This document shows, piece by piece, positions 34,761-47,389 of a DNA stretch of 64,000 nt; the stretch's first letter is position 1; each line of letters opens with the position of its first letter. The translations under genes were made by a program, and so were the position numbers. The notes beneath the pieces were generated by a model that did no database searches, was not told where the DNA came from, and was given only the letters and a program-made list of their open reading frames with translations. Source of the stretch: Myotis daubentonii (lineage: Eukaryota; Chordata; Mammalia; Chiroptera; Vespertilionidae); the NCBI RefSeq assembly GCF_963259705.1, contig NC_081844.1, positions 107,880,965-107,944,964 of the forward strand, in the 5' to 3' direction.

Positions 34761-35419
34761 CACCCAGCACTGCCTCTGCAATGGGCCCAAGGTCACAGTG
34801 ACCCATGGCAGGAAGGGTGTAATAGTCCCTGGGTTGTTCTTTTACTCAGTCCACAGAGCTCTCTGAGGAGGGAGGAGAGAGAGCAGAGGGCACCGGACGA
34901 CAGACCCTGCCCACATCAGTGCTGCTTTGCTGCTCTCTTCCACGGGGCACCCTGAGGACCAGCCAGGCTCTCCTCCCACACCTGCTCTGTTCCCTCTCTT
35001 CCTTGTACCATAGTTCCTTTGTCCACAGCAGCTTCAGAGCCATCCCTACATCAGTTCCTTCCCCGAATCATTGCATTTGTCTCAACATTTTTAGGATATT
35101 AATGTCATTCTGCCCTAATGAGTTGGGCCCACCTGGTCCCAACTGGAGCCTTGGATGTCTGCTGATTAATTGGTACAAAGCTCTTGGAGAGAGGGGAGGG
35201 GGAGGAGAAGGGGAAGGGAGAGAAGACTGGTTCCCGAGAAGACATAGGATTCCTCTGCTCACTAGTGACATCTACCCCCGTCTTTAAGCCTTCAGCTGGT
35301 TACAGGGCAGATAGATACTAGAAGGCCAGGCCAGTCCATCTTCGGCTGCTTACTGTCCCAGTTCAGAAGAATGAGACATGTGGACAGGGTACGTGGGGGC
35401 GGGCTAGAGGAGAGCACAG

Positions 35420-35770
35420 GGTAGGAATTGAAAGACCTGGCTTTGCCTCATCCCAGCCCTGCCCCGTGGTGCCTGGGTCAAGTCGTTGACCTCTCTGAGC
35501 CTCATTTTTCTGATCTATAAAATGGAACAAAAATCCCACTAGAGCACAGGGAGTATAAAGCTCTCAGATCTGACAACGTGGCTTCCAATTCTGAATTCTC
35601 TGGATTGTGTGGCCTTGGGTCAGCCCCTAAACCTCATCTGCAAAATAAGACAGTTAGCAGCCCCTGCCTGGGTTGCAGTTGGAATTGGGTGAGCAATTGA
35701 AGTACAGTGCTGGCCTGACACCCAGCAGGGCCCAGAGCTCAGTGACTGGTAGCTACTGTCACCAATCCAG
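35420..35770 (+). mobile_element. Two adjacent MIR-type fragments
   Basis: GACCTCTCTGAGCCTCATTT and CTATAAAATGGAACAAAAATC mark the first; GTGTGGCCTTGGGTCAGCC and CTCATCTGCAAAATAAGAC mark the second. Confidence 0.6.
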
Positions 35771-36849
35771 CTATCGCATCTACCACGTCAACTGGTTAAG
35801 CAAAGCCTATGGCTCCACCCAGTAGAATACGACACAGCTACCAAAAAGGATGCACAGAAGACGGGATGGCCCAGGAAATGCCTGTGTTAAGACAGCTCTG
35901 CAGTACACCTGTTCCAGGGAATCATATGTCCACTTTACAGAAGGAGAGGCCAAACCTCAGAGAAGGGGCTCAGAGTGTCCCACGTTACAGAGTAGGTAAA
36001 CAGCTGAGCTGAGAACTGAATGAAGGAAGACCTGCCTCGGAACGCAGACTCTGTCCTCTTTGACACAATTCCTGCACATCAAATTTTAAAACCCAATTTG
36101 TTGAAGTCACGAGCCTCAGGCATTTCATTGCCCTCTCTGTCCATGTGACATGATGGGTTTTTGCCCGACATAATCATTTTCCTAAGGCAGAAATAATCCC
36201 TGTCCTGTGCGCCCCACCTGGCTGCTGCACAGGTCAAAGAAGCTAATGGCTGTAAGAGGGCTTTAGAAACAGGAAAGGGCTGGGCCCATGGGAGCAACCG
36301 TCAGCATCGTTCCAGGACCTGAGAGGCTTGGCTTAATATTACTCATTCATTTATTCAGCAAGCATTCATAGAACCTAAATGTGCCTGTTCTAGGCTTGGA
36401 AGACATGGCAGTGAACGAAGGAGATGACATCCCTGTAGAGGAGACAGACGATAAACAGATGCAAATAGTACAGAGGGAAATAAAGGAGGATACGGGCACT
36501 GGGGAATGGGGCTCTTTTGTCCACAGGGTCACGGAAGGTCTCTCTCTGGTATGAGACATGAAGGGCTGAGATTTAAACAAAGTCAGGAGGTACAACATGA
36601 TAACCAGGGAAAAGCATTCTGGCCTGAGGAAGCAGCAAGTGCAAAGGCCCTGGGGCTGAAGTATATTTTTGGTGTTCAAGAAAGTGAAGGGAGTGTGATA
36701 GGAAAGGGGATGCCATGGAAACAGCAGATGACATAGGGCCTCGTAGGCCCTTGTTGAGAACTTCAGAATTTATACTGTTCAACTCAAAGGATCAAGTTTA
36801 TCATTTTCTCATTTGTAGTATTGTTTGCATTTCCTTTACCTTCCAACAA

Positions 36850-37018
36850 TTTTCCATTTCTGACCAGATAAAACCAAACTCGTTGGCACGGCATTCAAGG
36901 CCTTTCAGAGTCCGACCACCCACATGACTTTCCAGCCATTCCCCGCCCCTCCCTCTCAATCCCTCCACCCCACCTCTGTGCCTTTGCCCATGCAGTTCCC
37001 TCTGCTTGGCTTCACTAA
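36850..37018 (+). mobile_element. L2 fragment
   Basis: GGCATTCAAGGCCTTTCAGAG and CTCTGTGCCTTTGCCCATGC followed by GTTCCCTCTGCTTGGC are L2 landmarks. Confidence 0.6.
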
Positions 37019-38039
37019 GGATAACACTTGACAAATACATGGCAATCACCTGCTAGATGCCAGGCCCTAGGGGAGGTGCCGGGGAAACAGTGGGGAACAA
37101 AACCGCCTCTGGCCCTGCTCTTCCAGCGTTTAGCAGTGAAGACAAATAGTAACCAGGAAAGTGAGAGGAAATAGCACAGGACTCCCATGAGCTGTGGAGT
37201 TGTGGCAACAGCTAACAGGGTACCTACCCACTCTGGGTGGAAGGTGGTCAGGGGGACCCAAGAATGAGCAGGAGTGAGCACTGGGCAGAAGGACCTCCTA
37301 CCCCACCGCCCTCTGCAGACAGTGCAGAGAAAGGTTACAAGAAGAGACAGGACGAGGCTGGTCTCATAGGACCCTGAGGACAAGAGTCGGGACTTTATAC
37401 TGAGGCCCATGCAGGGTTTTGCTGCCAGGGAGGCACCCTCAACTCCCCACCGGGCATATCTTCTGCTGCCCCAGCTTCCTCCCCAGCACCTGAGCCAGGC
37501 CAGGAATGGAGCTCAGCAAACAGGCAGCATCGCCTGGCTCAGCTCTGGGTAAACAGGACTCTGCCCAGCACCTGCAGCCCAGCTCAGCCTGCAGCTGCAA
37601 TGGATAAATATTTGCCTACAGACCCATCTTGTCTAATGAGTGTTTGAGCATCTGCCAGGCAGGCCTCGTCCAAGGGGAGCTGGAAGGTAGGGGGCCAATC
37701 CTTGGGGACTCCAGTGCCTCACTCCTTGGGGTCCTTGAGTGCAGGACAATGACTTGGAAGAACTAGGGCAGGGGCAGCCTGAAGGTCTTCACCAGCTTCA
37801 GTGCAGGTCTCAGTAGGCCCGACGCCCAGAGCCAGAGTCACAGAGTGACCCAGGAAGGGCAGCCCCCCTACACCTGGCTGGCCAGAGTAACAGCCAATGC
37901 CCTCCAGCCTTCTCACTCATTTCTCCTCCCCGTCCTCCTCCTAAACACAATACCAACTGGCTAGGAGTATATTCATGCCCTCTCAGGGAGCTGGAGAAGG
38001 GAAATGAAAAATGATACACCTCCCCTCAGCACCTTTTGA

Positions 38040-38800
38040 ACATTTTCACCTTGTGCATCATTATTAGGTATTCAACTGTGTAAACAAAATCGTAAGGTAG
38101 TATGTGTTCATAGTTTTAAAAATCAAATTGTAAATAAGAAGAAGTTGAAAATCAAAGTCCCCTGACCCTCTAATCCTGCTTTTCAGCTGAACTTCAGCTT
38201 AACGCTGGTAAGAGTTCATTTTTGTTTCAACACAAATAGCATCGTGCCACACATCCTGTTCTCTCCTGTCGATGTGGTACACCCTGGGCACCTTTCCACA
38301 CCCACACAGCCAGGGCCACCTCATTCTTCTCAGCAGCTGAAATTTACTCCGCAGTGTGGCGGTACAGTGACTCATTTAGACAGTCCCTTTTGGAGGGGCA
38401 CTTGCTTCCAGCTTTTGCTATTGCAAAAAATTCTGTATCGCACGGTCTTTTGTCTTTGCATATTTGTTGGGATCTCATCAGTAGAATAAATTTCAAGCAG
38501 GAAGCCTGGTGGCTTGTAATTTTCACATTTAACAGACGTTGCCAAATTGCCCTGCAAAAAGACTGTGTGGTCTTACCCTCCTACCACCAGCTCATGGAAG
38601 TGCCTATTTCCTCATCCCCAGGTATTAGGCAACCTTTAGCCCTTTGACAAACTCATGGGTGAAAAATAATATCTCATTTTTATTTGTATTTCTTAATTTT
38701 TAGTGAGATTAGACATCTTTCAGGGATGTGTTTCCCTTCTGTATCTCTTTCTGTGAACTGTCTTCATATGCTTCATACACTTTTTTATAGGGATGTTCTT
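38040..38800 (-). mobile_element. Old LINE-1 fragment
   Basis: Reads as the reverse complement of an ancient L1 (GCCAAATTGCCCTGCAAAAAG, GGTGAAAAATAATATCTC). No open frame remains. Confidence 0.65.
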
Positions 38801-40434
38801 TGTTTCATTTCAATAGTATTTTAGCACCTACTCTGTGATAGATATTGTGTTCCCCTCTTGAAACAGGATAAAGTGAGTCCATACCCCAGGCGGGCACTGG
38901 AGGCATCGAACAGTCCCTATGTGAGGCATTCCCAAAACAAGAGAGTCACCAAGCCTTGAATCTTGTGAGACTTGAAGCACCTGATTACAAATGGACTGGG
39001 CCCCCATCTCCTATTTCACTGAAAAATCGAAAAATACAGTAATTCCTGTCCATTGGTGTTTTTTTAAAATTCACAAAACCATTTAAGTCAGAGTCATTTC
39101 AGGTGAAAGTGACAAAAAAATCAATCAAAACTGGCATTAAAAAAAAAAAGAAGGAAATGTTATTGGCTCATGTGACTAAAAGCTGAGGCTTCAGCAAGGC
39201 TGGATGCAGGTGCTCAAACATCACCGAGCCTCATCTGTCTCCATCCTTCAGCTCTGCTTGCTCCAGTCTCAGATGACCCTCTGCAGCTCAGACTTATATC
39301 CTATTGGTTCAGCAACCCATGAAGAGTGACTATTTTCCAGGAACTCCAGTAAAAATCCAGGGATTAGTTTAGGTTGCTCAGGCCAGGTCCTATTTCCATC
39401 CTTAAGCCAATCACTGAGGTCTGAATGATAGATTAGCCAGGCCCAGAGGTAAAATAAGAGGATGAGTATGGCCTGGGTATGAGAATGGGAAAATTCAAGT
39501 ACCATTACTAAAAATATGGGCAGACTGAAATTACAGCTGCCCCTGCACTGGATTCAAGCTCTGCCTTGTCTGTGTGACCCTGGACAAGTCACTGCTCCTC
39601 TCTGGCCCTTGAGTTCCTCCCCTGTAAGATTCAGACATTACATTCAATTCCTGATTTTGATACCTTTTATAGCAGCTGAACTTCTTACTTTTCAACAAAT
39701 AACACATGGAATCCAGCATAGAAGAGATAAGAGCTTGTTTTATTCAAAGTGTCAGCCCCCTTCCCTATCTGAGCCACTGTGAGGGCAGGTTGGAAACAGA
39801 TTCCTGAGACCTGGGTCCCAGGCCAGCTTCTGTGACTCTCAGACCCTTATCACCCCACCAGGAAAATGGGATTATTGATCATTGAACAGAATGCATCAAA
39901 TGAGATAATAAAAGCCCTCAGGAAACGCTAAAGCCCGGGAAACATTTCCCAAAACATCCCCAACTAGTGCCACAAATTGCTTTACTGTTTCAATTTCAGC
40001 TACAAAAAGCCTTCTGCAGACCCCAGCCTAACAAGTTCAAGGATAATGAGGGTCAAATCACATTACGCCAAATCCTATTACAGCGCCACTTTACCACGTA
40101 GAAGACTCCTCTCGCCATTGGATTACGACCTCCCAGGGGAGCCCAGTCTGACTGGCCTTTGTCCCCTGCCGACCTAGCACAGAGCCTGGCACAAGATTTA
40201 CACCCTGAGGTCAAGTTCCCACATGTGGAGGAAGTCTGCTGGGAATGCATTGCAGCTGCCCCTTGTCCCTTTCAATGGTACCTTTCTTGTGTCCTCCACC
40301 CTGCAGGCCCCAGAGTTCCTATTCTTACACTGTATTTATGCCCATGTCCAGCAGGAATCAACAGGCAGTTAAGCCAGGTCCCATATTTTACATTCTTAGA
40401 GCATGTAGAAAGCCCGTCCACAGGTACCATCTTG

Positions 40435-40860
40435 GTTAGCCCATAGAAACCTCTGTGAGTTAGGAATTATCATCCCAATATCACCATATCATAGATGATA
40501 GAAGTGAGGCTCTCAGAGGAAAATTAATGCATCTAAGACCACAAACCCAATAAGACACAGAATTGAGACTCAACCATAAGTTCCTGTTAACTGGAGGTAG
40601 ATTAAAACTTCTGTCAATGGCGTCCACTTATTTAAAGCGAGATTCACTATGATGACATTCTGGCACAAAGACACTGAGCCAAACACACCTGGTTTCAAAT
40701 GTGGACTCTGCCATGTGTGACTATATGACTTCATCTCATCTATTTCTGCAGCTCTATCATGGAGCATGAAATACCTTCCTCACAGGATTATTTGCTAAGC
40801 CCTCATAGATCTTAGTCGATGATGAATCTAGAAAATGCCACCTGACCCAAGAATAACACA
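40435..40860 (+). mobile_element. Two MIR-type fragments
   Basis: GAAGTGAGGCTCTCAGAGG lies in the first; TCAAATGTGGACTCTGCC with CTCACAGGATTATTTGC lies in the second. Confidence 0.5.
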
Positions 40861-40956
40861 AGTCAAATGAAAGTGGTTTTGGTTGGCTTTGGTTCTGAAC
40901 AGAGTCTCTGAGAAGCTATAGAATCAAAAGCAGCTTTCTTAAAAACATTTGAGCCA

Positions 40957-41090
40957 TCCTATATAATGAAGAGCTAATATGCAAATGGCTCTCACACTGT
41001 CATGCCGGGCCCAGGGGACCTGAGGCTGCACCCCCATCCACAGGGGCTTGACGGGGGACCTGAGGCTGCGCCCCCCACATCAGGCCAACA
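40957..41090 (+). mobile_element. HeliBat-type Helitron, 5' end only
   Basis: Starts A|TCCTATATAATGAAGAG and continues TAATATGCAAATGG, the Helitron 5' end seen inverted at 61.6 kb. It breaks off after about 130 bp in a short duplicated GGGGACCTGAGGCTG block, beside an MLT1-like LTR. Confidence 0.75.
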
Positions 41091-41407
41091 TGACAAAGTG
41101 CCATAGACTGTGGCATAAACACAGAAATTTATGTACTCACCGTTCTGGAGGCTAAAAATCCAAGATCAAGGTATCGACAGTGGTTTCTTCTGAGCCTCTC
41201 TCCTTGGCTTGTAGATGAACACTTTACTGTGTCCTCGGTGAGGTCTTCCCTCGATGTGCACATGTGCCTGGTATCTATCACAGTCTGTGTTCTCATTTCC
41301 TCTTCTTAAAAGGACATATGGGTTGGGACCAACTCACATGACCTCATTATACCTCATTTACCTCTTTGGAGCTGTATCTCCAAATACAGTCCCATTCTAA
41401 GGTACAG
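41090..41407 (-). mobile_element. MLT1-type (ERVL-MaLR) LTR, first part
   Basis: Antisense MLT1 landmarks: CACAGAAATTTATGTACTCA, CTCTCCTTGGCTTGTAGATG, ACCTCTTTGGAGCTGTATCTC, CAAATACAGTCCCATTCTAA. Continues after an inserted DNA transposon at about 42085-42130 (ACTGGCGGGGGTAGAGCTTC). Confidence 0.7.
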
Positions 41408-42084
41408 CAGTCCCCTCTTATCTGTGGGGAATACATTCTAAACCAAGGAGAATACCAACCCTATATATACTATGATTTTCCCATAAATACATGCATACAT
41501 ACATACTTATAATAAAGTTTAACAGCTTTCCATCTTCACTAAGCACTGTGGTTTGAGGTGCAACAGCAACACTAGCACAAATTTCTTTTTCCTTCTTCAC
41601 CATTTCATGGGTAGAAGATTCGTTCTTACCATAGATCTTAGCACTCTCAGCATATGATTTTTTTCTTACCTTATTGAGTCAAGAACTTTCACCTTTTCAT
41701 TTAAAGGAAACACTTTACATATCCAAATTGTCAGCATCACTACTTTTGCATTTTGGAGTCATTATTAAGTAAAATAAGAGTTAGTTGAACACAAACACTA
41801 CAATATCACAACTGATATGATAACTGAGTCAGTTACTAAGTGACTAATAGGCAGGTGGTATATACAGCACGCACACACTGAACAAAGGGATGATTCATGG
41901 ATGAGCAAGACGGAGCAAGACGGCATGAGCTTTCATTATGCTCCTCAGAACAGTGCACAATCTAAAACTTATTGTTTATTTCTAGAATTTTCCATTTACT
42001 ATTTTCAGACCATGGTTGACCGCAAGTGACTGAAACCATGAAAAGTGAAACCACAGAAAGTGTGTGTGGGGGGGGGGGGGGGGA
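41408..42084. mobile_element. Tigger-like (pogo) DNA transposon relic inside the MLT1 LTR
   Basis: Starts CAGCAGTCCCCTCTTATCTG after a TA and ends with GACCGCAAGTGACTGAAACC, ACCACAGAAAGTG and a poly-G run, landmarks of a Tigger-type non-autonomous element. The LTR sequence resumes on the far side at TACTGGCGG. Confidence 0.65.
42060..42083 (+). repeat. TG run followed by poly-G
   Basis: GTGTGTG followed by about 17 consecutive G at the end of the Tigger-like element; prone to length error and G-quadruplex formation. Confidence 0.85.
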
Positions 42085-43204
42085 GATACGGTACTGGCGG
42101 GGGTAGAGCTTCAACATGTGAAATTTAGGAGACCGCCTGATTTCAGGAATTATATGGAATTATATGAAGCTACATTTATCAAGACAGTGTGGTATTATCA
42201 TCAAAGTAACCACATAAAAAAATAGAACTCAACCGAGTTGAGAAATTGACCCACATATATATGGATTTTTTACAAAATTGCAAACAACATGCAATGGAGA
42301 AAATATAGCCTTCTCAACAAATGGTCCTGGAACAACTGGATATCACAGACAAAAATACAAACTGGGAGCCCCACTTGTCACCATCTATAAAAATCAATTC
42401 AAAAATGAATCATAAATCTAAACATAAACCTAAAGCTACAAAACACTAGAAGAAAGCTTCGGAAAAGACCTTGTGGCTTTGAGTTAAACAAAGACTTCCT
42501 AGATCTGACAACAAAAGCATGATCCATAAGAGGACAAATCAATAAACTGAACTTCATCAAAAGTAAACACTTTTGCTGTTTGAAACACACTTATAAGAAA
42601 ATAAAACAATGACCAACATACAGTGAGGAAGCATTTGTGAAGCATATAGTATCTGATAAAGGACTTACATCCAGAATAAACACAGAACTCTCAAAACATA
42701 ACAATTAAAAAAAAACAATTTTTAAAAACCAGCAAAACATTTGAACAGACTCTTAACCAAAGAAGATATACAGATGGCAAATAAGCACATAAATAGATGT
42801 TCTACATTATTAGTCATTAGTTATCAGAGAAATGCGCATTAAAACCACAATGAAATTATGCATCCATCAGAATGAAGTAAATTAAAAAGACTGACCTTAC
42901 AAGTGTTGGTGGAGGAACTCCCACGCTGGTGAAGTTAAACACACACTTACCTTGCTAGATCCCAATTACCACCATCACTACTCTCAATCCAGCCGTTCCA
43001 CCATGGGCGTTTACCTAAGAGAAAAGAAAAAATATATATGTTATTTTTTAAAAAGAAAATATATACATTATACAAAGACTTATACACAAATGTTTATAGC
43101 AGCTTTGCTTATAGCTCAAAACTGGAAACAATGAAAATGACCATCAACAAATAGTGATATACCCATTTAATGGCATACTACTGAGCAATAAGAAATTAGC
43201 TATT

Positions 43205-43439
43205 GCCAAACCGGTTTGGCTCAGTGGATAGAGCATCGGCCTGCGGACTGAAGGGTCCCGGGTTCGATTCCGGTCAAGGGCATGTGCCTTGGTTGCGGGC
43301 ACATCCCCACTGGGGGGCATGCAGGAGGCAGGTGATCGATCTCTCTCATCGATGTTTCTAACTCTCTATCCCTCTCCCTTCTTCTCTGTAAAAAATCAAT
43401 AAAAAATATATTTTAAAAAAAAAGATTCTTTGAAAAAAA
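43205..43439 (+). mobile_element. Ves SINE inside an old L1
   Basis: Complete head (CGGTTTGGCTCAGTGG, GGTTCGATTCCGGTC) and tail. Perfect 15-bp target duplication AAGAAATTAGCTATT at 43190-43204 and 43440-43454. The low divergence suggests a young insertion. Confidence 0.95.
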
Positions 43440-43549
43440 AAGAAATTAGCTATTTATATAAGCAACAACATGCATGAATCTCAAAATAATTATGCTTAGT
43501 GAAAGAAGCCAAACAAAAGATACATGCTATATGATTCTATCTAATACGA

Positions 43550-43775
43550 CAGTGGTCAGCAAACTGCGGCTCGGCAAACTGCGGCTCGTGAGCCACATGC
43601 AGCTCTTTGGCCCCTTGAGTGTGGCTCTTCCACAAAATACCGACTTCTGCGAATGGGCCACGAAGTTTCAATCGCACTGTATCTGCGCACCCGCACGTGG
43701 TATTTTGTGGAAGAGCCACACTCAAGGGGCCAAAGAGCCGCATGTGGCTCACGAGCCGCGGTTTGCCAACCACGG
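43550..43775. mobile_element. Palindromic hAT MITE, copy 2 (226 bp)
   Basis: Same family as the copy at 20.6 kb: CAGTGGTCAGCAAACTGCGG start, CCACAAAATACC and its inverted copy GGTATTTTGTGG inside, and an end CCAACCACGG. A short left-end duplication (GGCAAACTGCGGCTCG) is present. Inserted in an old L1. Confidence 0.85.
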
Positions 43776-44689
43776 CTCTAGGATATGTAAGCTAAATTAT
43801 AGTAACACACACACAAAAAAATTATAGTAACACAAATCCAAATGGTGTTTGCTTGAGGGAGGGTGACATCCATGAGGGAGTGACTACAAAAAGTCAAGAT
43901 CACACATAATGGGGACAATGGATATGTTCACTACCTTGATTGTCGTAATGGTTTCATAGGAGCATAAATATGTCAAAGCTTATAAAAGTGTATACTTTAA
44001 ATTGTGCAGTTTACTGTATATATCAATCACATCTCGTGCTGATTAACAAATGAAAGCACAGAGTAATGTGTTAAATGACACCACAAGAATGAAATGCACA
44101 AAATCCAGACTGTCAAAAACTCTACATGCAAATAATCTAGTTCCTTCAACTAATAAATTGCAAGAAAAAAAGAATGGGAACCTTCTTTGGTTCTTCTTTG
44201 GTTAAATAGACCAAAGAGATCTATCAAGTAATGGCAATTATCCTGGTTTGAATCTGATGCAGACAACCAATTAGAAATTTGAATGCTGACTTGATATTTC
44301 ATGATATTAAGTATTTTTAATTTTTAAGTGTAATAATAATGTGGTTACAAGTTTTAGAGTCTCACTTAGAGATTCATAGCAAAATATTTGTGGACAAATT
44401 ATATGATGTCTGAGATTTGCTTCAAAATAATATGGGAGGGGATATAACTGAAACAATAGCAGCCATGAGCTGGCAACTATCTAAGCTGAATAATGGACGC
44501 ACAGGGTTCATTATATCTGTGTTTCTCAATCTAGTTTTTCACTATCAGCCCCCAAGAGCCTTTTTAGACATTACTTTGAAATCACTCCTGGACCCCTGAA
44601 ATTTCAATATCAAGGATAAACCGTGTATCTGCTTATGTACTGTGATCCTTTGGAAGATCACAACCATTCTAACAGTTAAAAGGTATTCA

Positions 44690-44869
44690 TCACTCCCCCC
44701 CCCCCCCAAATAAACAAAAACGAAAAAACAATTTTTGCCACCTTTTGACTCCCTTCTCCAACCACCTGAGCCCCCCCTTGCCAGCCCCGCCCCCAATTGG
44801 TCCCCCACCCTGATCGGGGTGGACCGGCCGGACCCCACCTGTGCATGAATTCGTGCACCGGGCCTCTAG
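44690..44869 (+). mobile_element. HeliBat-type Helitron, 3' end only
   Basis: Ends with a palindrome (TGCATGAATTCGTGCA), then CCGGGCCTCTAG followed by T, the Helitron 3' hairpin and terminus. The 5' part begins at a poly-C run (44696-44707). No 5' terminus is found. Confidence 0.8.
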
Positions 44870-45529
44870 TTTAAAATAAATATCAAAGCAAAAGATGCTT
44901 GAGCAAGTCACCACATCCCTGAGACTCAGATTCCTCCGCTATCTTCAGAGTTAGTAACAGTCCCTGCTTCAGAAAGTAGTGGTGATATGAAAGTAATGGC
45001 ATACAGTAGACACTTAATAAATGGTAACTATTATGCTCAATTCCATTCCATACTTTTAAAAAAGTCTAAAAAGAATCTTACTTCAAATAAATTCTCCAAG
45101 AGCATTTTAAAGCCACTCATGAAAGGACCATATCACCTTCGTCACAGAGAGCATCTGTCCCCAAGGTGTCACCCACCAGTGCCTGCACCTGCAACTCCGC
45201 ACACCCAGGCTGAGCCTCCTTCACCTGGTTTCTCAGAGCTCGGATCTGCGAATTAGCCTGCTACCACCTCCCTCTCCACCCTCCAGTCACCTGTACTGCC
45301 CACCCTGGCAAGCTGTAGCCCTAACACTTCACCTGCTCACAGCTTCATTATTTTATTCCTCCGTCTTTCTCACTCAGAGGAGCAGAGACAATCACACAAG
45401 GCGGGAGAGTGGTGGAGAGGATGAGAGACTGTTACACCGACAACCCCACCTGAGAAGAGCTTCCAACATCCTGTACTTCCGTCTCTCCAGTCTGACCCAA
45501 CTGCCTGGGTTGATCCTTCTAAACTGCCC

Positions 45530-45830
45530 ACTGACCTAAATTGCTTCCTGCTGCAAACTCTACAATGGTTCCCATTCTGGCTCTGGGTATGGTAGTCAAA
45601 ATCCTTTTAAAAGAGCCTTTGACACCCTCTCCTATTAGGCAGCCTTGAAGGAGTCATTAAATTGAACAGAATATCTCCTCCTCCCAAATCTATCAGGCAT
45701 TCTCATGTCTTGGCCATGGCTGTTCCCTCGGCCTAGAAGGTTCTTTCCCATCCTCCCCATGTAAACTCCTACCCAAGGGGCAGCTCTATTTTCACCCTCA
45801 GAATGAGCCTTCTCGGAATTAATAGGCAGA
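45530..45830 (+). mobile_element. L2 fragment
   Basis: CTGCTGCAAACTCTACAATGG, GCTGTTCCCTCGGCCTAG and the later ACTCCTACCCAAGGGG follow L2 order. Confidence 0.55.
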
Positions 45831-46879
45831 AGTGCAAGTCCCCTTTTGCGTCCCACCTCAACCCTTCATAGGTAACTTTGAGGCAGTTTTCTGTCTTCCC
45901 CTCCCCTCCAGTACAATTGACAGCCTAAAGAGTAAAGATTTTTTTTTTTTACTTATCTCAATCTCTGGCACTAGCCCAGGACTTGGGGCCTTATAGATGC
46001 ATTGATGACTAGATGAATGGATAAAAACATAAGCAGATGTATTCATGGTTGGGTGGAGAGAAGCAGATTGATGGAAAGATGATAAATAAATAGATGGATG
46101 GGTGGATGAATTGTGGATGGATGGATGGACGGATCATAAACACTTCAAAGACAGATTGTTTCTTATGCAATTCTGTTTTCTCAGTGCCTAGAATAGACTC
46201 CAGAATACAGTAATAGATGGTCAATATATGTTGCTGAAGGAGTGAATAAATGATTGAAGGACCACATTATTGTATAAAAGTTCTGGACTGGGTCAGAAGA
46301 CCTGAATTCTATCTCTATCTGTATCCTCAAGATATCTATATGAACATGAGAAACTTAAGCAAATAGCTTCAATTCACTCTTCTGTAAAATGGGTAGATGA
46401 AATTAAATGATTTCTAGTCTTTTCCAAACAGTCTTGTGTTCCCTAATTTGAAGCTGCCCAAATATTAAGATAAGGATATAGGCTGGGGGAGGCGCACATT
46501 TGAGCAAATGTGTGTTTACTTACAACTTGTCATAATGCAAAGCTGATCCCAGATGGGAGAGAAGAGTTAACACACTCCAGATGAGTTTCTGTTCAAACTG
46601 TCTGGCTGAAAGCCTTGTGGTGGAAATGAAAGACAGACTGATAATAGAGCCTGAGGGGTAATTAGCGTGAAACACGAACCTCTGTGAGGCTGTACCCACC
46701 CCAAGCTGACAAAAAGAAGGGAAGGGCCAGGCCACACAAAACCTTCCAGGGCCCTTGGCTGCTGGCCAAAGGCACCCTTTCTCCAGAACGGTTGCTTGTT
46801 CCCCAAGCATGTGGTCTGTCCTGTCAGAACCACACCTGGGTCCTGGCGTGCTCTAGAATAATGACTGTACTGAGAATAC

Positions 46880-47040
46880 ATCTCCCATTCGTCACAGACC
46901 GGTATGTGCCAGGCACTGTCTATATATCACTTCATCACATCTCCCTGCAACCCTGGGAGGCAAGAATGATGATCTGCCCTTCATGCAGGAGGAGAATGCA
47001 GCCAGTAAGTGGCAGATTGAGGGTTTGAAACCAGGGGACA
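46880..47040 (+). mobile_element. MIR SINE
   Basis: GTATGTGCCAGGCACTGTC, CAACCCTGGGAGGCAAG and GCCAGTAAGTGGCAGATTG keep MIR order. Confidence 0.75.
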
Positions 47041-47389
47041 TTGGCTGCCTGTCTGCAGGCAGCTGCCCTGAACTGGTCAGGTAATAATCCAGACTCTAGA
47101 CTTCATGCCACACCAAACTGCAGTGACTCCTGCTGGGACTTGCCTGACCCCTTTGCAATATGCTCTCACACTGACTCAAGCCTACAGTGCTGGCCCATCA
47201 CTGCCATTTTAGAGATGCGGCCACTGGGACTCAGACTGACAGGTGAAATGGTCACACGGGCTGGAGCTGGAGTCGCACGCCAGGGCGCTTTACTGTCGAA
47301 TTATTCTGTTCCCATGTGGCAGCTGTAGTGGACAACTGTGGAGTTTGCCTAACCATCCATTCTTCCTTCCTCAGATGACAGCATCTGAA

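Larger units (their letters stand above)
42130..44040 (+). mobile_element. Old LINE-1 (ORF2 part and 3' UTR), broken
   Basis: Decayed L1 ORF2-type sequence in + orientation followed by a 3' end with TTTAAATTGTGCAGTTTA. Many stops and shifts. Interrupted by the Ves SINE at 43205-43439 and the hAT MITE at 43550-43775. Confidence 0.75.
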
